Of a stretch of 12,481 nucleotides of DNA, positions 7,615 to 12,481 are shown in pieces. The notes under the pieces were generated by a model that saw only the letters and a program-made list of their open reading frames with translations, had not been told where the DNA came from and did not search any database. Within the stretch, counting starts at the first letter, position 1; the number at the start of each line of letters is the position of its first letter. A program made the position numbers and the translations under genes. Source of the DNA: Candidatus Dadabacteria bacterium (GTDB lineage Bacteria; Desulfobacterota_D; UBA1144; Nemesobacterales; UBA2774); NCBI GenBank assembly GCA_020027805.1, contig JAHKKQ010000045.1, positions 1-12,481 on the forward strand, given 5' to 3'.

Positions 7615-7855
7615 CTGTTTTGATCATCCCCAGCTCTTCTCTTATAATTTTTTCCATATAGACCTTATCCGTCTTTATCAGTTCTATTTTCATCCTGAGC
7701 TCGTTATTATCCATTTCCAATTCCTTCCCCTCCAGCTTAACTTTATCGTTCTCCCGGTGGAGGGCATATACCTGAGATATTTCCCTGGCGAACATATACA
7801 CCAGGAACGAGACTACCGCCAGTACCAAGATGACTCTGAATATTAACCTTTCCAA
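7586..7855 (-). CDS. ftsB: FtsB/DivIC-family septum formation initiator protein
   Basis: Small bitopic divisome protein, 89 residues. It has one membrane segment (about 5-22) followed by a periplasmic coiled coil (about 27-66) and the family's closing block EELGMIKTGEKIYRF (73-87). FtsB-type proteins bind FtsL and FtsQ (DivIC and DivIB in Gram-positives) and help activate septal peptidoglycan synthesis. The start is TTG 7855, 1 nt after the stop of the upstream hydrolase gene; an in-frame TGA six codons earlier limits the choice, and the next Met would remove the membrane segment. No clear ribosome binding site is seen, so translation probably depends on ribosomes ending the upstream gene. 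Its 3' end overlaps the diguanylate cyclase start. FtsL is an alternative, but the C-terminal motif favours FtsB/DivIC. Confidence 0.88.
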   Translation of the reverse strand: MERLIFRVILVLAVVSFLVYMFAREISQVYALHRENDKVKLEGKELEMDNNELRMKIELIKTDKVYMEKIIREELGMIKTGEKIYRFKE

Positions 7856-7856
7856 T

Positions 7857-8501
7857 TTATAAGATAATCAAATCGCCCGTCAGGAACGGATTCGATCTCC
7901 TTTCTATCCCGATTGTCGTCGAGGGCCCGTGGCCGGGGTGCACTATATAGGAATCCGGAAGGACCATGAGCTTCGTCTTGATAGAGCGGACGAGCTCCCT
8001 CATGGACGTCCCGCCGGTGAGGTCCACTCTTCCTACGCTCCCGGCAAAGAGTGTATCCCCCGAAATGACGTGATCGTCTATGACAAGACAAATACTCCCC
8101 CAGGTGTGTCCGGGGGTGTGAAGCACCTTTGCCCTAAGATTGCCGATCTCTATCTCGTCCCCTTCCTCGATATAACCCTCTATCTCCGGAACGCTTACTT
8201 CGCCGAACTGGGGGAACCTCATCGCGGACTCGGGAAGCGCCTGAAGCACGGGCTCCTCTTCCGGATGAATATAAAATCCCACACCCAGGACTTTTTTCGC
8301 CTCCACAGCGCCCGCTACATGGTCTATATGAGTGTGCGTATTTACGATCTTTTTAATCTCCAGTCCCGACTCTTCAACCCCCGCCAGTATTTCGTCGATC
8401 TGTTCGCCCGGGTCAATGAGTATGGCTTGGCTTGTCGCTTCGTCTCCGATTATATAGCAGTTGGTAAGAAAAATACCGCCCGGTATGCATTTAATTATCA
8501 T
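7857..8501 (-). CDS. MBL-fold hydrolase, glyoxalase II-like (YcbL type)
   Basis: A 214-residue metallo-beta-lactamase-fold metal hydrolase. The dinuclear metal motif THTHIDH is at 55-61 (H56, H58, D60, H61). Further ligands are H132 in PGHTWGS, D149 in SGDTLF and H191 in HPGHGPST. The VGRVDLTGG and E-x3-NPF segments place it with short glyoxalase II-like proteins such as YcbL, which lack the long C-terminal helical domain of true glyoxalase II. It probably hydrolyses a thioester such as S-lactoylglutathione or a related bacillithiol or coenzyme A ester, but the substrate cannot be told from sequence. ATG 8501 has GGAG about 12 nt upstream, a weak site. It lies 23 nt after acylphosphatase and 1 nt before ftsB. 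Confidence 0.93.
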   Translation of the reverse strand: MIIKCIPGGIFLTNCYIIGDEATSQAILIDPGEQIDEILAGVEESGLEIKKIVNTHTHIDHVAGAVEAKKVLGVGFYIHPEEEPVLQALPESAMRFPQFGEVSVPEIEGYIEEGDEIEIGNLRAKVLHTPGHTWGSICLVIDDHVISGDTLFAGSVGRVDLTGGTSMRELVRSIKTKLMVLPDSYIVHPGHGPSTTIGIERRSNPFLTGDLIIL

Positions 8502-8524
8502 TTTTTATCGAGTCTCCGCCGTAT

Positions 8525-8800
8525 CTATACGATAGTGAATTCCGTATATTCATCTACAAAAGGCTCCCAATCAATTTCCACTCTATTGACGACTGCGTGT
8601 CTCGGGCCCCCATGGGACCATGCGACGAGCTTTTCGACCTCTTCGCCGGATCCTTCCGCAACGACCTCCACAGAACCGTCCGGATTATTCCTGACCCAGC
8701 CTTTCAGCCCGAGCTCCTTCGCTTTATCCATCGTAGACGCTCTGAAAAATACACCTTGAACCCTTCCATGAATCCTGAGATGCACTCTACTATTCGACAT
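8525..8800 (-). CDS. acyP: Acylphosphatase
   Basis: A 91-residue acylphosphatase that hydrolyses carboxyl-phosphate bonds, for example acetyl phosphate, carbamoyl phosphate or 1,3-bisphosphoglycerate, in the cytoplasm. The phosphate-binding loop GRVQGVFFR (12-20) supplies the catalytic Arg20, and GWVRNNPDGSVEVVAEG supplies the catalytic Asn38; both fit the classic spacing. Length is normal. The start at ATG 8800 is accepted because the family begins a few residues before this loop and an in-frame TGA lies four codons upstream, but no ribosome binding site precedes it. The start codon is embedded in a TTCGACAAGCTCAG stretch resembling a known interspersed repeat. First gene of the acyP-MBL-ftsB-dgc cluster. 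Confidence 0.94.
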   Translation of the reverse strand: MSNSRVHLRIHGRVQGVFFRASTMDKAKELGLKGWVRNNPDGSVEVVAEGSGEEVEKLVAWSHGGPRHAVVNRVEIDWEPFVDEYTEFTIV

Positions 8801-8813
8801 TCGACAAGCTCAG
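8800..8813. repeat. TTCGACAAGCTCAG repeat-like core at the acyP start
   Basis: The 14-mer TTCGACAAGCTCAG matches, from memory, the core of a dispersed bacterial repeat usually seen as CCTTCGACAAGCTCAGG. It abuts a direct duplication of ATTCGAC (8792-8798 and 8799-8805) that includes the acyP start codon. It may be a worn remnant of such an element, or chance. Confidence 0.3.
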
Positions 8814-8912
8814 ATACCAAAGCGACTATTTTGTTTCAAGGAAGCGGCAACGCTAAATCCAATTATCACTAATCCTCATATACTTATGATATAATTGTTA
8901 GAATTTCCTTTA

Positions 8913-8940
8913 ATAATACACACTACATCATTTTTGTAAA
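8913..8940 (-). promoter_or_regulatory. Predicted promoter of the acyP-MBL-ftsB-dgc operon
   Basis: On the minus strand, TTTACA (8935-8940, 5 of 6) is followed by a 16-nt spacer and TATTAT (8913-8918, 5 of 6). Transcription would begin near 8906 and give an AT-rich leader of about 105 nt before the acyP ATG. Other AT-rich hexamers occur in the leader, so this is a best candidate rather than a firm call. Confidence 0.4.
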
Positions 8941-9017
8941 AATTACCAGTAGGGACACGCGTGCAAATTGTAGAAGGATTTTATCCGCCGGTAACGGCGC
9001 CGTCGGGCCGGCTTTGA

Positions 9018-9047
9018 TTGACAGTCAAAATACGAGGGGGTATTTTG
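9018..9047 (+). promoter_or_regulatory. thrC promoter with nested palindromes (operator-like)
   Basis: A perfect -35 box TTGACA (9018-9023), an exact 17-nt spacer and -10 box TATTTT (9041-9046) lie directly before thrC. Predicted transcription starts at about 9053, only 2 nt before the ATG. Two dyads overlap it: TTGAC-A-GTCAA (9018-9028), and an 8-bp perfect inverted repeat CAAAATAC (9026-9033) / GTATTTTG (9040-9047) enclosing GAGGGG. The second spans the spacer and the -10 box, as a repressor site would. If transcription instead starts farther upstream, the same dyad would form an RNA hairpin holding the only ribosome-binding-like sequence in its loop. Confidence 0.5.
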
Positions 9048-9054
9048 TTTAACT

Positions 9055-10389
9055 ATGAGTAATTACAGGGCATGGTTCAGCTGTATCGATGAAAATTGCG
9101 GAGAAACCTACCCCCTCAATGAGATAATTTACCGCTGCAGGAAATGCGGAAACCTCCTGGAAGTAACCCACGATATCGATACGCTCAAGGAAAAATCCGC
9201 GCAGGAATGGAAAGACATCTTCGATAACCGCTACCGGAGACAGAGCTGGCCCTACGGGAGCTCCGTCTGGGGCAAGAAAGAATGGGTGTGCCCGTACGTC
9301 GAAGACGATAACATAGTATCGATGTACGAAGGGGCGACCAACCTCTTCTGGGCGGAGAGGTTCGGCAGGCAGATCGGGATGGAAGACATATGGCTAAAAA
9401 TGTGCGGCAACAGCCACACGGGGTCTTTCAAGGACCTGGGTATGACCGTGCTCGTATCGGTCGTCAATCAGATGAAATCCGAGGGGAAGGACATACCGGC
9501 GGTGGCCTGCGCGTCGACCGGGGACACGTCGGCCGCGCTCGCGGCGTATTGCGCCTCCGCGGGCATCCCGGCGATAGTCTTCCTTCCTAAAGACAAGGTT
9601 TCGATAGCCCAGCTGGTACAGCCCATATCGAACGGCGCGCTCGTGCTGTCGCTCGATACGGACTTCGACGGCTGCATGGAGATGGTGCAGAGGGTATGCA
9701 CTGAAAACAACATATACCTGGCGAATTCAATAAACTCGCTCCGCATTGAGGGGCAGAAAACGATAAGCATCGAGCTCTGCCAGCAGTTCGACTGGGAGGT
9801 GCCCGACTGGATCATCATCCCCGGCGGCAACCTCGGCAACATTTCGGCGCTCGGCAAGGGGTTCCTTATCATGAAGGAGCTCGGGCTGATAGACAAACTC
9901 CCGCGCCTCGTCTGTGCGCAGGCGGAGCACGCGAACCCCCTATACCTGAGCTACCTGAAAAATTTCGAAGAATTCCATCCTGTCAAGGCAAAGACGACGC
10001 TCGCGAACGCGATACAGATCGGAAACCCGGTGAGCGTGAACAAGGCTATCAAGATACTCAAGGAATTCGACGGTATAGTCGAGCAGGCGAGCGAAGAGGA
10101 GCTTTCCAACGCCTGCGCGCTGGTCGACAGGACAGGGACGTTCAACTGCCCGCACACGGGCGTCGCTCTGGCGGCGTTCCTCAAACTGCAGGAAAGAAAA
10201 ATCTTCAAGCCGTCCGACAGAATCGTGATAATATCGACTGCGCACGGATTAAAGTTCGTCGAGTTCAAGATCGGCTATCACAAGGGCGAGCTCGAAGGCG
10301 TATTCTCGAAATACGCGAACAAGCCGGTCGAGCTGCCGCCCGACTATGGCGCGGTGACAGACGCGATATTCAAGGCCATCGGTCATTAA
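9055..10389 (+). CDS. thrC: Threonine synthase
   Basis: PLP enzyme converting O-phospho-L-homoserine to threonine and phosphate, the last step of threonine synthesis. The 444-residue chain begins with a small cysteine knuckle (C10, C15, C28, C31), as in the longer threonine synthases, where it may bind zinc. The PLP Schiff-base lysine is K126 in SHTGSFKDLGM. ACASTGDTSAALAAYCASAG binds cofactor and substrate, and the phosphate loop GGNLGN is at 257-262. The end TAHGLKFVEFK is also family-typical. The ATG has only a distant AGGGGG (14 nt away) and may be translated from a leaderless or near-leaderless transcript. It is divergent from acyP and is a single-gene unit closed by a hairpin at 10388-10413. 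Other fold type II PLP enzymes are much less likely. Confidence 0.95.
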   Translation: MSNYRAWFSCIDENCGETYPLNEIIYRCRKCGNLLEVTHDIDTLKEKSAQEWKDIFDNRYRRQSWPYGSSVWGKKEWVCPYVEDDNIVSMYEGATNLFWAERFGRQIGMEDIWLKMCGNSHTGSFKDLGMTVLVSVVNQMKSEGKDIPAVACASTGDTSAALAAYCASAGIPAIVFLPKDKVSIAQLVQPISNGALVLSLDTDFDGCMEMVQRVCTENNIYLANSINSLRIEGQKTISIELCQQFDWEVPDWIIIPGGNLGNISALGKGFLIMKELGLIDKLPRLVCAQAEHANPLYLSYLKNFEEFHPVKAKTTLANAIQIGNPVSVNKAIKILKEFDGIVEQASEEELSNACALVDRTGTFNCPHTGVALAAFLKLQERKIFKPSDRIVIISTAHGLKFVEFKIGYHKGELEGVFSKYANKPVELPPDYGAVTDAIFKAIGH

Positions 10390-10413
10390 CCGGCCGGACC
10401 ATCCGGCCCGGTT
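10388..10413 (+). terminator. GC-rich hairpin after thrC
   Basis: The stop codon of thrC runs into an 11-bp stem with one bulged C: AACCGGCCGGA (10388-10398), loop CCA, TCCGG (10402-10406), bulge 10407, CCGGTT (10408-10413). There is no U-run on either strand, so termination may need Rho or be incomplete. It lies between convergent genes and could act for both. Confidence 0.5.
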
Positions 10414-10462
10414 CCCAGGCGTTCAACGATTATTACATAGAGCCGCTACACACAGCCCCGTA

Positions 10463-11338
10463 TCACCCGCCGAACCTGATCAGAAAATCCATTAGGAAGT
10501 CCACGTTCGCGAAATCGCTTATCTCGTCGCTCCCGAAAGGTATCTGCACGCCGGCCCCGAAGCTGTATTTGATGCCGCCCAGCCTTACGCCAGGGGTGAC
10601 GTACGCACCGGTGACGTTTTGATCGAACGAGGTGGATGACGCGAGGAGGAGCTCGAGGAGAAAGGAGGTCGAAAACGGGAGGTTGAATTGAGGCGTAACG
10701 CTTGCGGCCGCGCCGTATTTAATAATGAGCTCCGTGTTATCGCCGCCGGTGCTGAACGGGCTCTCGTTCGCGTCCTCCGCGTTTGTCATGATATCGAAAT
10801 CCAGATTAGCCTGGAACGCGAGGACGTCACCGCCGATCGCGAACACGCCGTATGGCACGAATGTGTATGCGTCGTTTGTAAAGTACGCGAAATCGCGGAA
10901 GTAAGAGCGCGCGCCGAGCGCACCGGAGTTATTTCCCGTCGTCGGGAACAGGACCTCGAAGCCCAGGGTCAGCGCGGAGCTGGCAGAACTCAGGAGCGCG
11001 TACTTCGTCCCGACCCCGATATTCCCGAAGTCGTAGTCCCCGCTCCCGAAGACCCCGCCCGTCACGCCCGAAAAGGGGAACTTCGCGTAAATTCCGAAGA
11101 TATGCTCACTTAGGTTGAGGTCGGCGCGAAGCTGGTTCATGATGAGAGTCCCCCCTCCGTCCACGGAAACGAACTCGAGGTTCCCCCTCACGCCCGTCGA
11201 GCTGTATGGGTGCTCGAGGAAAAACGAGTATGGGACGCTGCCGCCCGCAGCGCTCACCTTATTCAAAGGCGCTATTACTATAGAAAACACGGCTAAGAAT
11301 ATGATGAACGGAATGAAATAGATTTTATTCGCCCTCAT
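10463..11338 (-). CDS. Outer-membrane beta-barrel-like protein, function unknown
   Basis: A 291-residue exported protein. A signal peptide (about 1-30) has a basic start, a long hydrophobic core and a VSA-A cleavage site. The mature part lacks long hydrophobic helices and is rich in Gly, Ser, Phe and Tyr, with amphipathic strands about ten residues long (for example IGVGTKYALL, LTLGFEVLF, YVTPGVRLGG, YSFGAGVQIPFG). It ends in a strand DFLMDFLIRFGG. This pattern suggests a 10-14-stranded outer-membrane barrel. The layout recalls the MetA-like transporter barrels linked to phenol or hydrocarbon degradation, but no diagnostic motif is visible and no metabolic genes accompany it. ATG 11338 has AAAGG and GGAGG upstream. 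It is transcribed alone from its own promoter, converging on thrC. Confidence 0.75.
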   Translation of the reverse strand: MRANKIYFIPFIIFLAVFSIVIAPLNKVSAAGGSVPYSFFLEHPYSSTGVRGNLEFVSVDGGGTLIMNQLRADLNLSEHIFGIYAKFPFSGVTGGVFGSGDYDFGNIGVGTKYALLSSASSALTLGFEVLFPTTGNNSGALGARSYFRDFAYFTNDAYTFVPYGVFAIGGDVLAFQANLDFDIMTNAEDANESPFSTGGDNTELIIKYGAAASVTPQFNLPFSTSFLLELLLASSTSFDQNVTGAYVTPGVRLGGIKYSFGAGVQIPFGSDEISDFANVDFLMDFLIRFGG

Positions 11339-11368
11339 CTAACCTTTGCCTCCTCTCACTTCGATAAG

Positions 11369-11397
11369 ATTTTATTATGAGAGGGGGAGTAATTCAA
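11369..11397 (-). promoter_or_regulatory. Predicted promoter of the barrel-protein gene
   Basis: On the minus strand, TTGAAT (11392-11397), a 17-nt spacer and TAAAAT (11369-11374, 5 of 6) precede the gene. Transcription would begin near 11362, with a leader of about 24 nt that contains GAGGAGG. The -35 box is identical to that of the secreted repeat protein's promoter. Confidence 0.5.
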
Positions 11398-11505
11398 ATT
11401 ATTTCCAATAATACATTATAACGGCCTGATATTACAACGTATTAATCCAAGATAATATGAATTCTGGTGTGCGGCGGCGCAGGTCCGGCCCGCTCTCCCC
11501 ACCAT

Positions 11506-11534
11506 TTGCACAAACCCTAAATCCCCGATAAATT
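11506..11534 (+). promoter_or_regulatory. Weak candidate promoter of thiE
   Basis: TTGCAC (11506-11511) and TAAATT (11529-11534) are 17 nt apart, with predicted initiation about 3 nt before the thiE ATG. The -35 match is poor (3 of 6), so this is tentative. No TPP riboswitch elements are visible in the gap. Confidence 0.25.
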
Positions 11535-11543
11535 TCTAATGTT

Positions 11544-12191
11544 ATGAAGCGGATGCTGAAAGGGCTCTATGTGATAACGGATAAGAAGCTCATTTCACGG
11601 GACAGCTTCGTGGCGGCTGTGGAAAAGGCCGTTAGAGGTGGAGCAAGCGTCGTTCAGCTCAGGGAAAAAGGCACGCTGCGGGGCGAGGTCTCGGGTCTCG
11701 GTAGAGAGCTCCTCAAAGTGACAGAAAAATACGGGGTCCCGTTAATAATCAATGATTCGATTGAATTAGCGAAGGAGATAGGGGCCGATGGGGTGCATCT
11801 CGGAGAGAACGACCCGATGATCAGACACGCGAGGGAGGCGCTCGGACGGGACAAGATAATAGGGGTCTCCTGCTACGGAAATCTCGAAAGGGGGCTCAAT
11901 GCAGAGCGGGACGGGGCCGACTACGTCGCCTTCGGCACCCCGTTCTTCACCCCGACTAAGCCCGAGAGGATCCCTACTTCGTTCGATGTCCTGAGAGAAG
12001 CGGTATCGAGAATAAAAAGCATTCCGATATTCGCGATCGGGGGCATAACCCCTGAAAACGCCGATACGGTTATGGAGACAGGGGTCGACGGCATCGCCGT
12101 CATCACCGCCGTATTCGGCGCGGGAGACCCGGAGAAAGCCGCACGGGAGCTTGCCTCAATCACTGAAAAGTATTTGAAGAAGAGAAATTAA
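11544..12191 (+). CDS. thiE: Thiamine-phosphate synthase
   Basis: ThiE joins the pyrimidine HMP-PP to the thiazole phosphate to give thiamine monophosphate. The 215-residue TIM barrel has the family motifs in order: GLYVITD (7-13), VQLREK (37-42), the metal-binding ND (70-71), DGVHLGEND (82-90), GVSCY (107-111), the pyrophosphate loop FFTPTK (134-139), AIGGIT (164-169) and GIAVITAV (183-190). It is a stand-alone enzyme with no ThiD or ThiM fusion. No ribosome binding site precedes ATG 11544; an ATG three codons later (11553) is an alternative start, also without a good site. It is divergent from the barrel-protein gene and converges on leuS with a 15-nt gap. No other thiamine gene is in view. 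Confidence 0.94.
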   Translation: MKRMLKGLYVITDKKLISRDSFVAAVEKAVRGGASVVQLREKGTLRGEVSGLGRELLKVTEKYGVPLIINDSIELAKEIGADGVHLGENDPMIRHAREALGRDKIIGVSCYGNLERGLNAERDGADYVAFGTPFFTPTKPERIPTSFDVLREAVSRIKSIPIFAIGGITPENADTVMETGVDGIAVITAVFGAGDPEKAARELASITEKYLKKRN

Positions 12192-12206
12192 TTTCCGAGA
12201 GCTTAC

Positions 12207-12481
12207 CTAAACCACAATATTCACGATCTTCTTGGGGACTACGAAAACTTTCCTGGGCTCTTTTCCGGCGAGATAGCCCCTGACCTTTTCATCGGCAAAC
12301 GCGGCCTCTTTCATATCTTCATCGCTTACGTCCGCATCCATCGAGAGCTGGGCCCTCACCTTCCCGTTCACCTGCACTACTACGGTTATCGCGGCTCCGG
12401 CCACGAGCCCCTTATTCCATTCGAGCCATGGCTCATCCACGAGCGAGGCGTTGTATCCGAGCTCACTCCAGAGCTCCTCCG
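12207..12481 (-). CDS. leuS: Leucyl-tRNA synthetase, C-terminal fragment cut by the window edge
   Basis: The last 90 residues of a class I leucyl-tRNA synthetase; the 5' part lies beyond the right edge. The frame stays open from the edge to TAG 12207-12209. It reads ELWSELGY, then a conserved EPWLEWN block, and then the typical C-terminal domain: TVVVQVNGKVRAQL, a DADVS helix start, DEKVRGYLAGKEPRKVFVVPKKIVNIVV. The bacterial LeuRS C-terminal domain helps bind the tRNA elbow and normally ends in exactly this NIVV pattern, so the end is complete. It converges on thiE with only 15 nt between stops and no room for a separate terminator. Confidence 0.93.
   Translation of the reverse strand, partial: EELWSELGYNASLVDEPWLEWNKGLVAGAAITVVVQVNGKVRAQLSMDADVSDEDMKEAAFADEKVRGYLAGKEPRKVFVVPKKIVNIVV

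Noticed and set aside
7929..8759. Plus-strand open frame (276 codons) across the MBL hydrolase and acylphosphatase
   Set aside because: It runs antisense through two well-conserved genes and shows no recognisable domain.
8849..8875. Upstream leader peptide M-R-I-S-D-N-W-I in the acyP leader (minus strand)
   Set aside because: It has no ribosome binding site and no run of regulatory codons or attenuator hairpin; short frames like this are common by chance.
11339..11543. TPP riboswitch upstream of thiE
   Set aside because: No CUGAGA or ACCUGAUC-type conserved elements are found, and the leader appears very short.
1..12481. CRISPR array, IS element, tRNA or rRNA gene, phage attachment site
   Set aside because: No regularly spaced repeats, transposase motifs, terminal inverted repeats, cloverleaf or rRNA-like sequence were found on reading both strands.

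Overview
The window reads as an ordinary, densely packed stretch of a Gram-negative bacterial chromosome. It has a periplasm or outer membrane (two signal-peptide proteins, one beta-barrel-like), an FtsB/DivIC-type divisome protein and complete housekeeping genes. Coding DNA is fairly GC-rich but uses AGG/AGA for arginine and ATA for isoleucine very freely. That is unusual for GC-rich proteobacteria and more typical of some deep-branching or thermophilic lineages. A Desulfobacterota- or Dadabacteria-like organism would fit, but this is a guess. I see no IS element, CRISPR array, rRNA, tRNA or integration site.

Layout. (1) 176-3785, plus strand: a three-gene acyl-CoA (most likely propionyl-CoA) carboxylase operon of carboxyltransferase, biotin carboxylase and biotin carrier protein, with its own promoter and tight coupling. 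(2) 3856-4425, minus: a small secreted protein made of two copies of a ~72-residue WYHN...WSNxTxWTR repeat, with a near-consensus promoter that starts at the stop codon of the next gene. (3) 4488-5372, minus: rsmA/ksgA, the 16S rRNA dimethyltransferase. (4) 5479-8800, minus: an apparent four-gene operon transcribed acylphosphatase, metallo-beta-lactamase hydrolase, FtsB-like protein, membrane-anchored GAF-GAF-GGDEF diguanylate cyclase. The last three genes are 1 nt apart or overlap. (5) 8801-9054: a divergent control region with one promoter per direction and nested palindromes over the thrC promoter. (6) 9055-10389, plus: threonine synthase, ending in a strong hairpin. (7) 10463-11338, minus: an outer-membrane beta-barrel-like protein with its own promoter. 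(8) 11544-12191, plus: thiE, thiamine-phosphate synthase. (9) 12207 to the right edge, minus: the 3' end of leuS.

How the genes work together. The carboxylase subunits form one enzyme. The biotin carboxylase and carrier proteins together look like a split PccA alpha chain, with the BT-like linker domain placed at the front of the carrier protein. The acyP-MBL-ftsB-dgc cluster joins small-metabolite hydrolases, a division protein and a c-di-GMP synthase by translational coupling; no shared function can be shown from sequence. The remaining genes are independent housekeeping or envelope genes.

I found no complete novel system. The points most worth a second look are the secreted repeat protein with its strong private promoter, the ftsB/diguanylate cyclase overlap, the palindromic and possibly leaderless thrC promoter, and two short stretches resembling widespread interspersed repeats that overlap gene ends (acyP start, secreted-protein stop).
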